A stretch of DNA of 64,000 bases from JAFAHD01 sp963772515 (GCA_963772515.1 CAVYXC010000003.1:124001-188000), one strand, 5' to 3'. Counted from the first letter of the stretch, positions 10,573 to 19,944 are shown. Translations and numbers: made by a program. Notes: generated by a model from the letters alone, not told the origin.

Positions 10573-11946
10573 TTACGAGAGGTAGGGGGCGACGCTTTCG
10601 CCTTGCTGCGCCGCGTCCATCACAAGTTCGCTCACCGTCGGGTGGGCGTGGATGACCGAGCCCAGCTCGTCCATGGTGAGCGCGTCGGACATGGCGACGG
10701 CGATCTCGTGCACCAATTCGACCGCGTGGATGCCGATGAGCGTGGCGCCGAGGATGCGATCCGTCTTCGCATCGGTCACGATCTGTACGTAGCCGTCGGG
10801 ATCGCCTTCGGCGAGCGCCTTGCCGTTGCCGATGACGCGCGCGGTGCCGAGCTTGACCTCGTGCCCGGCCTCCTTCGCCGTGTCGGCATTGAGGCCGACC
10901 GACGCGATTTCCGGGTGGGTGTAGATGCAGCTCGGTATGACGCTCCAGTCCATCGGCATCGGATCGTGGTCGAGCGCGTTTTCGGTGGCGCGCCCGCCCT
11001 CGGCCGATGCTTTGTGGGCAAGCTGCAAGCCGCCTCGGCAGTCGCCTACCGCGAAGATCTTCGGATTGGCGGTGCGCAGATAGTCGTCGGTCTCGACGTA
11101 GCCGCGGCCGTCGATCTTGACGCCGGCGCCTTCGAGGCCGATGTCGCGCGTCTGCGGCAGGCGCCCGACCGAGACGAGCAGTTTGTCGGCGTCGATCTTC
11201 GTGCCGTCGTCGAGCTGCGCGACCAGGCCGTCGCGCCGGTACTGCAGGATCTCTTTGACGCTGCGTCCGGTCAGCACGTGCACGCCGTCCTTCTCGATGA
11301 TCTTCTGGAATTGTCCGGCGGTGCGCGCATCGATGCTGGTCGCCAGCAGCCGCGGCAAGATCTCGACGATCGTGACCTCGCTGCCCAGCGCCGCGAACAG
11401 ACTGGCGAACTCGCAGCCGACCACGCCGCCGCCGATGACCAGCAATTGCTTGGGTATCGACTCCAACCGCAGCACGCCGTTGGAGGTGATGACGGCCGGC
11501 TGTTTCATGTCGAGCATGGGCAAACCGGCGGCCTCGGTGCCGGTGGCGACGATGAGAAAATCAAACGGATAGCGCGTGCCGTTGACGACGACGGCGTCGG
11601 CTGCCACGGTGCCTTGGCCGTGCACGACCTCGACTTTCTTGCGTTTGCAAGCCGCCTCGACGCCGGAGCGCTGTTTGACGACGATGTCCTCCTTGCGCGA
11701 CATCATCTTCGCGAAGTTGATGCGCGGCTCGGGAACGTCGATGCCGAACTCGTCCGCGCGCCGGATCTTGCGCAGCAGATCCGCGCTGGCCAGCAGCGCC
11801 TTGGTGGGGATGCAGCCCCAATTCAAGCACGTGCCGCCGAGCTGCGCGCGCTCGACCAGCGTCACTTGCGCGCCCAGCTGCGCCGCGCGCAGCGCGGCGA
11901 CGTCGCCCGCCGGGCCGCCGCCCAGCACCACGATGCGCGTGCTCAC
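10573..11946 (-). CDS. lpdA: dihydrolipoyl dehydrogenase (E3)
   Basis: A 457-residue FAD disulfide oxidoreductase that reoxidises dihydrolipoamide on the E2 component with NAD+. Visible are the N-terminal FAD-binding GGGPAGDVAALRAAQLGA, the redox-active disulfide GGTCLNWGCIPTKAL, a second dinucleotide fold (VIGGGVVGCEFASLFAALG) and the C-terminal His-Glu pair in HAHPTVSE. GTG start; its GTGA overlaps the stop of the E2-E1 fusion gene, so the complete 2-oxoglutarate dehydrogenase system is made from adjacent coupled genes. Confidence 0.96.
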   Translation of the reverse strand: MSTRIVVLGGGPAGDVAALRAAQLGAQVTLVERAQLGGTCLNWGCIPTKALLASADLLRKIRRADEFGIDVPEPRINFAKMMSRKEDIVVKQRSGVEAACKRKKVEVVHGQGTVAADAVVVNGTRYPFDFLIVATGTEAAGLPMLDMKQPAVITSNGVLRLESIPKQLLVIGGGVVGCEFASLFAALGSEVTIVEILPRLLATSIDARTAGQFQKIIEKDGVHVLTGRSVKEILQYRRDGLVAQLDDGTKIDADKLLVSVGRLPQTRDIGLEGAGVKIDGRGYVETDDYLRTANPKIFAVGDCRGGLQLAHKASAEGGRATENALDHDPMPMDWSVIPSCIYTHPEIASVGLNADTAKEAGHEVKLGTARVIGNGKALAEGDPDGYVQIVTDAKTDRILGATLIGIHAVELVHEIAVAMSDALTMDELGSVIHAHPTVSELVMDAAQQGESVAPYLS

Positions 11947-14900
11947 CGAGCCTCCTTATAGACCGGTTGCGAGAGCGCTTCGCGAATGATGCGCTCTTGC
12001 TCGACCGCGTGCGGCCCAGGATACCCTTCGCTGGGGCTCGCCCGGTCGGGCCGGCCGACATAGCCGAACGCGATGTTCTGCGGCGTGAGCCGTTCGCGCA
12101 AGCGCCGCGACACGAACGCGCGCGCACCCATGTTCTTAGGCTCCTCTTGAACCCACGCGACCGTAGTGAGCGACGGATACGATTTCACCAGCGCCAGCAC
12201 GTCGTCGAGCGGGAAGGGCTCAAGCAGCTCGACCCGCGCGATCGCCAGATCGGCGGCGGCTTGGCGCAGCGGATCCAAACTCAGATCGTAGTAGATCTTG
12301 CCGCTGCACAAGATGAGCCGCTGGACCTTCGCACGGTCGCGCACGCTTGGATCGTCGATGACGGCCTTGAAGCCGTGATCGGTGAAATCGGGCAGCGTCG
12401 AGCTGGCGGCCTTGAGCCGCAGCAGGCTCTTGGGGGTCATGACGACGAGCGGGCGGGCTTTCGGATTGAGCGCCTGGTCGCGCAGCAGATGGAAATACTG
12501 GGCCGGCGTGGTCGGGTCGGCGATACGCAGGTTGTTGTCGCCCGCCAACTGCAAGAATCGTTCGAGGCGCGCGCTCGAATGTTCGGGCCCAGCGCCTTCG
12601 TAGCCATGCGGCAGAAGAAGCGTGAGACGGGGCGACTCGCCCCACTTGGCCTGACCCGCGGAGATGAACTGGTCCATGATGATCTGCGCGCCGTTGAAGA
12701 AATCCCCGAACTGGGCCTCCCACAGCACCAGCGCGTCGGGCGCCGCCGCGCTGTAGCCGTACTCGAAGCCGACGCACGCGTACTCGGACAGCGGGCTGTT
12801 ATAGACTTCGAACGACGCCCGCGAGCCCGCGAGGTGCTGCAGCGGCGCGTAGCTCTCGCCCGTCTTGGGATCGTGCAGTACGATGTGGCGGTGGCTGAAC
12901 GTGCCGCGCTCGGTGTCTTGGCCGGTGAGGCGCACCGGCGTGCCGCCTTGCAACAGCGAGCCGAATGCGAACGCCTCGCCCAGCGCCCAATCGATGTCGC
13001 CGCCGGGCGCGAGCGCGCTGCGTCGCCGCTCGAGCTGGCGCGCGAGCTTGGGGTGGATGGTGAATCCTTCGGGCACGGCGAGCAGCTGTTCGTTGAGCTT
13101 GCGCAGCGATTCGGCCGCCACGCGCGTGTCCATCGGCCCGGCGTCGGGCGCGCCGTTCTTGCCCGGCTCGACCGCCGCTTGTCGCTGCTGCGCGCCCTTG
13201 ACGGTTGCGTGCGCGCCCGAGATGCGCCGCTGCGCATCCTCCAGCAGCGTCTTCGCGTCGCCTTCGGAGATCAGGCCGCGATCGATCAGCCGTCGCGCGA
13301 AGATATCGCGCACGGTGGGATGGTTCTTGATGCGTTCGTACATGATCGGCTGCGTGTACGCGGGCTCGTCCGTCTCGTTGTGCCCGAAACGGCGGTAGCC
13401 GACCAAATCGATCAGGATGTCGCGCTTGAAGTGCTTGCGGAAGGCGACGCACAACCGCACGGCAGCGATGCATGCCTCGACGTCGTCTGCGTTGACGTGG
13501 ATGATGGGGATGTCAAAACCCTTGGCGAGATCGCTCGCATAGCGCGTCGACCGGCCTTCGCCCGGCGTCGTCGTGAACCCGATCTGATTGTTGGCGATGA
13601 TATGGATCGTGCCGCCGGTCGTATAGCCGGGCAGCGCCTGCATGTTGAGCACTTCGGCCACGACGCCTTGCGCCGGAAACGCCGCGTCGCCGTGGATGAG
13701 CAATGCGGCGGCCTTTTGCGCGTCGACGGCGGCGATGTTGTGCGTGCGATCGGTCTGCGCGGCGCGCGTGCGGCCCTCGACCACCGGGTCGACCGCTTCG
13801 AGATGGCTCGGGTTCGGCGCCAGCACGACGCGCACGTTCTTGCCCGCCGGCGATTGGCGCACTCCCTGCGCTCCTTGATGATACTTGACGTCGCCCGTCA
13901 CGTCGCCGGGCAGGTCGCTGTCACCGCGCTTTTCGGCGACCTCGAACTCGCGCAGCGCTTCCTCGAACGGCTTGCCGACCACGTGGGTGATCACCGCGAG
14001 TCGCCCGCGGTGCGCCATGCCGAGATCGACTTCGCCGACGCCGTCCGCTGCAAGCTCGTCCGCCGCTTCTTCGAGCATCGGGATCATGACGTCGAGGCCT
14101 TCGATGGAGAAGGTCTTTTGGCCGAGGAACGACTTGCGGAGGTAGCGCTCGAAGGTTTCGACGCTGCTCAACGCGCCGAGCAGCCGCAGCGCGAGCTCGC
14201 GCGTGAGCGGCTGGCGGTGCGCGCCGGATTCGATCTGCTCGCGAAGCCAGCCGCGCTCTTCATGCCTCGAGATATATTCCATCTGATACGCGATGGTGCC
14301 GCAGTACGTCTCGCGCAGGAGCGGCAGCACTTCTGCGAGATTGTTGCCTGGCAGGTGGGTGCGCAGTACGGACGCGGGCACGGCTTCCATCAGCGGCAGC
14401 GTGAGTCCGAGGCTCGCGGGATCGAGCGCCGGATCGCCTTCGGGCGGCTCTCCCAAGGGATCGAGCATGGCCGCGGTGTGGCCAAACGTCCGATAGCGCG
14501 CGACGAGCGACGCGCCGGCAGTCGCGGCGCGCAGCAGATCGAGCGGCGCGGCTGGTGCGGCTTGCACGCCCGGCGCGCGCGTCTCGATCTTTGAGACCGT
14601 CGCCGGCTTGGGCAGGCCCAAGCTCGCGAACAGCGCGTCATAGAAGCCGTCCGCGCCGCTGAGCAGTTCTTCGATGCGGCGCAAAAACTCGCCCGATTGC
14701 GCGCCTTGGATGATGCGATGATCGTACGTGCTGGTGAGCGTCATGACTTTGGCGACGCCCATCGCGCGCAGCGACGACTCAGGCACCGATGCGAGCCCGG
14801 GCGGATATCCGATCGCGCCCGTGGCGATGATCGCTCCTTGGCCCGCCGTGAGACGTGGAACAGACGCGATCGTGCCGATGCCGCCGGGATTCGTGAGGGT

Positions 14901-15956
14901 GATGCTCACGCCCGTCAGATCGCCGGGCACGAGCTGGCCGGCGCGCGCCTTCGCGACGAGCGCCTCGTAGGTCTTGTGGAACGTGGCGAAATCCATCGCG
15001 TCGGCATCGCGGATGACGGGGACCACCAGGAAGCGGCTGCCGTCTTTACGCGTCATGTCGACGGCCAAGCCGAGGTTGCAGGCTTGGTCGACCCGCACCG
15101 GCTGATCGCCATCGCGCCGGAACGCGGAGGTCATCACCGGCACTTGATGGGTCGCGAGCGCGATCGCGAACCCGACGACGTGCGTGTACGAGACTTTTTC
15201 GTTGCGGCCGGCGGTGCGCAACGCCGCGTTGAGATCGCGCCGGCGAACTTCGAGCGTGTCGACGGCGATCGTGCGGAAACTCGTCGCCGTCGGGATGCGC
15301 AGGCTTTCTTCCATGTAGCCGACGAGTGCCGCCGCGGGTCCCTTGAGCGGCACGACTCCCTCGACCGGCAACGGGGCTGCCGCCGGCGCAGATGGAGCGG
15401 TCGAACCCTCTTGAGCGGGTGGAGCGGTCGAATTTATTCGACCGTCGGGAACTGATGGCGCGACCGGCGCGGATGGAGCGGTCGAATTTATTCGACCGTC
15501 GCTCGACTTCTCGCCGTCGACATCGGCGCGTCGGATGATGCCGCCAGGCCCGCTGCCGGCAAGCGACGCGAGCTCGATTCCGCGCAACGCAGCAGCGCGC
15601 TTGGCGAGCGGCGACGCCGCGACGTCAGCAGTCGATTGCCGGCGCGCGGGTGTCGGAGCCGCGCTGGTCGCGGGCTTCGCGCCCTGATCGACAGCTGGTG
15701 CGCGCGTGCCGGAGGGATCGATCTCAGCCAGCGGTCCGCCGACTTTGACGGTCGCGCCTTCCTCGGCGAGGATCTTGACGATGGTGCCGGCGGTGGGCGC
15801 CGGCACTTCGACATCGACCTTATCGGTCGTGACGTCGACGAGCGCTTCGCCGCTGTTCACGCTGTCGCCGACATGCTTGCGCCAGCTGGTGACGGTGCCT
15901 TCGGCTACCGATTCGCCCAGCTCCGGCAGGGTGACGACCACGCGGGTATCAGGCAC
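11943..15956 (-). CDS. kgd: 2-oxoglutarate dehydrogenase E2-E1 fusion with lipoyl domain
   Basis: A 1337-residue multifunctional enzyme of the TCA cycle. Order: lipoyl domain (1-83, lipoylated Lys46 in TTDKVDVEV), peripheral subunit-binding domain (about 112-147), Ala/Pro linker, succinyltransferase E2 core (200-435, DHR at 412-414 in the Kgd-like TSTYDHRIIQGAQSGEF), then a full thiamine-diphosphate E1 (about 455-1337) with GMAHRGRL and FGHNETDEPAYTQP. Mycobacterial Kgd and corynebacterial OdhA share the E2-E1 order but lack the lipoyl domain, so this version looks self-sufficient. The linker contains two in-frame copies of the dispersed palindrome (GRINSTAP at 154-161 and 172-179) and a half copy (STAP, 185-188). 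Coupled to lpdA by GTGA. Confidence 0.93.
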   Translation of the reverse strand: MPDTRVVVTLPELGESVAEGTVTSWRKHVGDSVNSGEALVDVTTDKVDVEVPAPTAGTIVKILAEEGATVKVGGPLAEIDPSGTRAPAVDQGAKPATSAAPTPARRQSTADVAASPLAKRAAALRGIELASLAGSGPGGIIRRADVDGEKSSDGRINSTAPSAPVAPSVPDGRINSTAPPAQEGSTAPSAPAAAPLPVEGVVPLKGPAAALVGYMEESLRIPTATSFRTIAVDTLEVRRRDLNAALRTAGRNEKVSYTHVVGFAIALATHQVPVMTSAFRRDGDQPVRVDQACNLGLAVDMTRKDGSRFLVVPVIRDADAMDFATFHKTYEALVAKARAGQLVPGDLTGVSITLTNPGGIGTIASVPRLTAGQGAIIATGAIGYPPGLASVPESSLRAMGVAKVMTLTSTYDHRIIQGAQSGEFLRRIEELLSGADGFYDALFASLGLPKPATVSKIETRAPGVQAAPAAPLDLLRAATAGASLVARYRTFGHTAAMLDPLGEPPEGDPALDPASLGLTLPLMEAVPASVLRTHLPGNNLAEVLPLLRETYCGTIAYQMEYISRHEERGWLREQIESGAHRQPLTRELALRLLGALSSVETFERYLRKSFLGQKTFSIEGLDVMIPMLEEAADELAADGVGEVDLGMAHRGRLAVITHVVGKPFEEALREFEVAEKRGDSDLPGDVTGDVKYHQGAQGVRQSPAGKNVRVVLAPNPSHLEAVDPVVEGRTRAAQTDRTHNIAAVDAQKAAALLIHGDAAFPAQGVVAEVLNMQALPGYTTGGTIHIIANNQIGFTTTPGEGRSTRYASDLAKGFDIPIIHVNADDVEACIAAVRLCVAFRKHFKRDILIDLVGYRRFGHNETDEPAYTQPIMYERIKNHPTVRDIFARRLIDRGLISEGDAKTLLEDAQRRISGAHATVKGAQQRQAAVEPGKNGAPDAGPMDTRVAAESLRKLNEQLLAVPEGFTIHPKLARQLERRRSALAPGGDIDWALGEAFAFGSLLQGGTPVRLTGQDTERGTFSHRHIVLHDPKTGESYAPLQHLAGSRASFEVYNSPLSEYACVGFEYGYSAAAPDALVLWEAQFGDFFNGAQIIMDQFISAGQAKWGESPRLTLLLPHGYEGAGPEHSSARLERFLQLAGDNNLRIADPTTPAQYFHLLRDQALNPKARPLVVMTPKSLLRLKAASSTLPDFTDHGFKAVIDDPSVRDRAKVQRLILCSGKIYYDLSLDPLRQAAADLAIARVELLEPFPLDDVLALVKSYPSLTTVAWVQEEPKNMGARAFVSRRLRERLTPQNIAFGYVGRPDRASPSEGYPGPHAVEQERIIREALSQPVYKEAR
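15393..15405. repeat. dispersed palindromic element, half copy
   Basis: Only the TGGAGCGGTCGAA half of the element is present, 16 bases before a full copy. It is in frame within the E2 linker, where it encodes STAP. It looks like a decayed or partly deleted copy. Confidence 0.55.
15421..15446. repeat. dispersed palindromic element, copy 2
   Basis: Core CGGTCGAATTTATTCGACCG at 15425-15444 with the shared GGAG flank. Read on the minus strand in the E2-E1 gene it gives GRINSTAP in the Ala/Pro linker between the subunit-binding domain and the E2 core. Confidence 0.9.
15475..15500. repeat. dispersed palindromic element, copy 3
   Basis: Core CGGTCGAATTTATTCGACCG at 15479-15498, identical to copy 2 through GGAG and the final GTC and 54 bases from it (18 codons), again in frame as DGRINSTAP. 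Confidence 0.9.
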
Positions 15957-16016
15957 AGCGTACGGGTTCGCCCCTGCCTAGTCCGACCCTGGCGCTGGGC
16001 GCAGACCAAAGGCGAC

Positions 16017-16820
16017 CTAGGGCGCGAGATGACCGCGCAGGGTGCGCATCCATGACGCCATCCGGGCATCAGCCCGCGCGCTGTCCGCTGTTCCGCGTCG
16101 CGTGTAGAGCACGACGACATAGCGGCGTCCGTCCGCCGTCTGCAAGATGCCTGCATCGTGATGCACTTCACTTGTCACGCCGGTCTTATGCATGAAGCGA
16201 TCGCCGGGTGCGATCCCAGCGGCAAGTTTCGCGTTGTCGGTGCAGCGTGCGAGAAGCTCGCGCTGTTGCGCCGCTGCCGGCACCGCATCGTCGGCTATGA
16301 GCCGCAGCAGCTGGGCGGTCTCGATCGGCCGCATCGAGTTGCGCTCGCCGACGTCGACGCCCTCGACCAGCGGCTCAGAACCCGACAGCTTTCGGCCCAA
16401 GTGGAAATGCGGGAGGCCGTGCGCGCGCATCGCTGCCGTGACCCGCTCGCGATCGAGCACGTCGATGAGCTGATTCGTCGCGATGTTGTCGGACCGTTCG
16501 ATCATGAGCTCGACGAGCTCGCGCAGCCTCGCCGTGAAACCTTCGACGAGCGGAGTCGGTTCGGACGTCGCGGTGAGATTGGCACGCGCCACGACGACGC
16601 GCTCGTCGGGCGACAGCGAACCTGACGCGAAGCGATCATAGGCTTCGGTCATGAGTGCGAGCTTGATGATACTTGCGGGGTAGATGTCCTCGTCCGCGCG
16701 CCAGCGCGCCTCGTGGCCGCCGAGCAGATCCAGCACGACCGCGGATGCGTGCTCCGCGATATCGTAGGCATGCAGTGCTTCGACGACCACCCGGGTAAGC
16801 GGTTCATCCGTCGCCCGCAA
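16017..16820 (-). CDS. class A beta-lactamase-like serine hydrolase
   Basis: A 267-residue protein with the three serine penicillin-recognising motifs in order: SIIK (nucleophile Ser and Lys), SDN in ERSDNIATNQLID and KTG in HKTGVTSEVHHDAG. The general-base Glu of the omega loop (ExxLN) of true class A enzymes is not evident; GERNSMRPIETAQLL follows instead. No signal peptide is visible at this start, which is odd for a family that acts outside the membrane. It lies 7 bases after a secreted-protein gene. Assignment as serine hydrolase is firm; beta-lactam resistance should not be assumed. Confidence 0.82.
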   Translation of the reverse strand: MRATDEPLTRVVVEALHAYDIAEHASAVVLDLLGGHEARWRADEDIYPASIIKLALMTEAYDRFASGSLSPDERVVVARANLTATSEPTPLVEGFTARLRELVELMIERSDNIATNQLIDVLDRERVTAAMRAHGLPHFHLGRKLSGSEPLVEGVDVGERNSMRPIETAQLLRLIADDAVPAAAQQRELLARCTDNAKLAAGIAPGDRFMHKTGVTSEVHHDAGILQTADGRRYVVVLYTRRGTADSARADARMASWMRTLRGHLAP

Positions 16821-16827
16821 CGGCTGC

Positions 16828-17640
16828 TCAGCTTTGGGGTTTGAGTTGGACGGCGGTGGCGTCGTAGGTGTCGTTGATGGTGACGGGGATCTTCAAGAAC
16901 ATGGCCTTCGTCGACCACGTCACCTTTGCGGTGTAGTGCTGCACGCCCGGGAGCCCGGCGGTCGTGTCGAACTCGGCGGTGCCGGAGAGATCCATCGTCG
17001 CGGCTTTGAAACCGTGATCGAGCATGTCTTTATTCGGCATCATCGGGCCGGTGCCGGTCACATTGATGATCGCGATGCGATGCCCCGCGCGGTCTTCGAA
17101 GTGGTCGACCTTGTCGACGTACGTCATCGGACCGTCGGCGAAATCGCGCTCGACCTTCACGTGGCGTGAGAACGTCCACTGCTGCCCGGCTGACAGCGGG
17201 ATATCCGGCAGTTGGTCCAGCGCGCCGTCGCCGGGGTCTTCGAGTATTGTTTGCGCCGGTGTCATGACGCCGTTGGGCGCGATCGACCCATCCCACGTCG
17301 AGGTGCGAACTTTGCTATCCGTCTCTTTGGGATGGTCGCCGCCGAAGCGGCGCGTGTTCGTCTCCGCGATGTCGACGGCCCCGCCGTCCTTGACGACGAT
17401 CACCTGGTCGCGGTCTTCGAGGATCGTCTGGTCATCCGCCCTTCCGCCCGCCATCGCCTTATAGGTCTTGGGGATGTCGAATGTGACGAGGTGCACGAGT
17501 TTCTGCGATCGCACGTAACGGCCGGGAGTCAGATGCAGCGCGATCGGCACCGCGTCGTCGGCGCGCGCCGGCATGGAGAGCACGAGCAGCCCCCCGAGCA
17601 GGCACAGCGCGCGCAGGGACCGCCCAGAACGTCGCCGCAC
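16828..17640 (-). CDS. hypothetical secreted protein
   Basis: A 270-residue protein from GTG 17640, which starts a signal peptide (RRRSGRSLRALCLLGGLLVL, cut near ARA|DD). The frame continues upstream to 18483, but that part is antisense to the glycosidase gene and is rejected. The mature protein is strand-rich with Asp-bounded segments and no catalytic motif I recognise. In layout (about 270 residues, a P-x2-xG-x2-WT segment and a closing amphipathic strand) it loosely resembles the protein encoded at 21756-22598, and the two may be distant paralogues. It is followed 7 bases later by the serine hydrolase gene. Confidence 0.7.
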   Translation of the reverse strand: MRRRSGRSLRALCLLGGLLVLSMPARADDAVPIALHLTPGRYVRSQKLVHLVTFDIPKTYKAMAGGRADDQTILEDRDQVIVVKDGGAVDIAETNTRRFGGDHPKETDSKVRTSTWDGSIAPNGVMTPAQTILEDPGDGALDQLPDIPLSAGQQWTFSRHVKVERDFADGPMTYVDKVDHFEDRAGHRIAIINVTGTGPMMPNKDMLDHGFKAATMDLSGTAEFDTTAGLPGVQHYTAKVTWSTKAMFLKIPVTINDTYDATAVQLKPQS

Positions 17641-17661
17641 ATCAGCTTCGTGCCGCAGATC

Positions 17662-19944
17662 ATGATGATGTCGTTCCATCGTACGCGCGTGTTCAGCATC
17701 CGCCTCTGGTTTACCGCCTGCTTGTGCGGGTTGGCGATCGGCGCGGTGCGCGCGGATGAACCGCCGCCCATCAGCATCGATAACGATGGCACGTTCACGT
17801 TCAGCGCCGCGACGTTCGTGCAACCGGCCGGATGGCCGCTCATCACGGCGGCACAACGCGCAGCCGAACACATCGGCCCGGGTGTCGAGTTCGAACGCTG
17901 GCGGCTCGCGACTGCAGCCGGCCCGCTGACGCTGTCGATCGCGCGCGTCGATCTGCGTGAGCCGCGCGTCGCATTGGGGATCGGCACGCGCTACGAGCGC
18001 ATCGTGGGACCCGGGGAACCGCTCTCGACGATGGCCGACCGGCGCTCGGCGGAGATCGGCATCAACGCCGACTACTTCGACATCAGCGGCGGCGGCGAAC
18101 CGACCAATCTGGTGCTCGCGCGCGGCGTCGTGCAGCACGCGCCGAACGGCCGCGCCGTGTTGCTGGTCGGCGACGACAACCGCATCGCGATGGGCCCCGT
18201 CACCTGGAAGATGCAGCTCGTCGCGACCAACGGAACCAGCATGACCATCGACGCGGTCAACGATTGGACGCACGGCACACAGCTGATGCTGTTCACCCAA
18301 GCGTTCGGCATGCCGGGGCAGGCCGACGCAGCCGCGGAGCTCTCGCTCGCGCCGACCGCCGATGGGCGCTATCAGGTGCTCCAGACTGAGACCGATGCGA
18401 TGACGTTCTTGCCGCTGCGTCCGACCGATATCGGCGTCGCCGCACGCGGCGACGCTGCGGTGACGTTGCTGCAACAGTTCCACGACGGCGATATCGTCAC
18501 GCTGGCGCAGACGCTCGATCCGCAGCTGCCGGGCCTGCGCGAAGGCGTCGGCGGTGGTCCGCTGCTGCTGCGCGACGGCGCGCCGTACGACGATCCCGAT
18601 TCGCCGTCACCCGAGGAGCGCGACGTGCGCTACCCGTTGACGGGCGCTGGTACATCGGCGGACGGCGCGACGCTGTGGCTGGTCACGGTCGATGGGCGTG
18701 CGCCGGCGCGGTCGGTCGGGATCACGCGCCCGATGCTGGCATCGCTCTTCAGCGCGCTGGGCGCGTCGAACGCGATGGCATTCGACAGCGGCGGCTCGAC
18801 CGAGATGGTCGTGCGCCGGCTTGGCGATCCGCACGTGAGCGTCGCCAACGTGCCTTCGGACGGACGCGAGCGATCGCTCGCGGACGGGCTGTTCGTGATG
18901 AACTCGGCCACCCCGGGGCCGCCGACGACGCTCGTCTTACGCGCCCAGGCGCCGGCAGTGCTCACGGGCAGCCATGTCGCGATCACCGCGCAAAGCGTCG
19001 ACGCCAACGATCAACCGGTGCCACCGGAGAGCGCCGTGACGTATTCGATCTCGCCGGCCTCGTCTGCCGCCATCACGCCGCAGGGCTTGCTCAGCGCTCG
19101 TGTTCCGGGCCAGATCACGGTCATGGCGCGCAGCGCGCAAGCGAGCGGCGAGCTGCGGCTCGATGTGGTGTCGCGCGTCGACGAGCTGCGCATCGCAAGC
19201 GTGCAGCGCGTCTACCCGCCCGGCGCGACGTTCGCGCTGACGGTGCAGGCCGCGCGCGCGGACGGGGCGGCGATCGCCATCGATTCAGACGCCATCGCCT
19301 GGTCCAGCTCTGGTGATGGCGGCAACATCGACGCGCAGGGCACGTTCAAGAGTTCCGGCGTGCCGTCGCGTGCAGACGTCGTCGCGCGCGCCGGCGGAGC
19401 ACGTGCCGCGGCGACGCTGCTGATCGGCGCGCACGAAGTCGGCCTCGGCGGCGCGATGTTGCCCGGTGACGGTGCGGGCCGCTGGCACTTGACGACGTCT
19501 CCCAAGGATCTCGCGGCGGCATTGGACGCGGCCAAAGCACCCGATGGTTCACCGGCGCTCCATCTGAGCTTTGATCTCGGGGACCAGCGCGCGACCCGTG
19601 CAGCCTTCATCGAAAGCGACGTGCCGTTGACCGGCGAGCCCCTCGTGGTCAGCGTCGATGCATACGGCGACGGTGGCGGCGCGTGGCTGCGCATCGGGTA
19701 TCGCAATGCCGATGGTATCAGCGACAGCATGACGTTGGCGCGCCACATCAACTGGAAAGGTTGGCGCAACGTGCGCGCCGAGGTGCCGCCGCAAGCGCGC
19801 TGGCCGATCACGCTGACACGGATCTACGTGGTAGCGCCGCCTTCAGAGCATTCCGCCGGCGATCTCTGGCTGCGCGATCTTGGCGTGTGGTACGCAGGAC
19901 CTCGCTCGCCTGGCAGCGTGGCGCTCACGCGCGCGCGCGATTGA
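17662..19944 (+). CDS. secreted phosphodiester glycosidase (NAGPA family) with Ig-like domain
   Basis: A 760-residue protein. Signal peptide at 1-31 (FSIRLWFTACLCGLAIGAVR). The central part carries the NAGPA/DUF2233 signature: INADYFDISGGGEPTNLV, later GAGTSADGATLWLVTVDGR and AMAFDSGGSTEMV. After about residue 420 come a bacterial Ig-like domain (AITAQSVDANDQPVPPESAV) and a C-terminal jelly-roll-like module. Bacterial family members cleave phosphodiester-linked sugars in cell-wall polymers or exopolysaccharide; the substrate here is unknown. Three consecutive ATGs (17662, 17665, 17668) make the start uncertain; the upstream frame to 17212 is antisense to the neighbour. Confidence 0.83.
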   Translation: MMMSFHRTRVFSIRLWFTACLCGLAIGAVRADEPPPISIDNDGTFTFSAATFVQPAGWPLITAAQRAAEHIGPGVEFERWRLATAAGPLTLSIARVDLREPRVALGIGTRYERIVGPGEPLSTMADRRSAEIGINADYFDISGGGEPTNLVLARGVVQHAPNGRAVLLVGDDNRIAMGPVTWKMQLVATNGTSMTIDAVNDWTHGTQLMLFTQAFGMPGQADAAAELSLAPTADGRYQVLQTETDAMTFLPLRPTDIGVAARGDAAVTLLQQFHDGDIVTLAQTLDPQLPGLREGVGGGPLLLRDGAPYDDPDSPSPEERDVRYPLTGAGTSADGATLWLVTVDGRAPARSVGITRPMLASLFSALGASNAMAFDSGGSTEMVVRRLGDPHVSVANVPSDGRERSLADGLFVMNSATPGPPTTLVLRAQAPAVLTGSHVAITAQSVDANDQPVPPESAVTYSISPASSAAITPQGLLSARVPGQITVMARSAQASGELRLDVVSRVDELRIASVQRVYPPGATFALTVQAARADGAAIAIDSDAIAWSSSGDGGNIDAQGTFKSSGVPSRADVVARAGGARAAATLLIGAHEVGLGGAMLPGDGAGRWHLTTSPKDLAAALDAAKAPDGSPALHLSFDLGDQRATRAAFIESDVPLTGEPLVVSVDAYGDGGGAWLRIGYRNADGISDSMTLARHINWKGWRNVRAEVPPQARWPITLTRIYVVAPPSEHSAGDLWLRDLGVWYAGPRSPGSVALTRARD

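Noticed and set aside
11967..14594. Plus-strand open frame of 875 codons antisense to the E2-E1 gene
   Set aside because: Its codons are the complement of a clearly conserved enzyme and have the Arg/Ala-rich composition typical of antisense frames in high-GC DNA.
16017..16820. Antibiotic resistance beta-lactamase
   Set aside because: Motifs fit the serine-hydrolase superfamily but the class-defining Glu region and a signal peptide are not seen.
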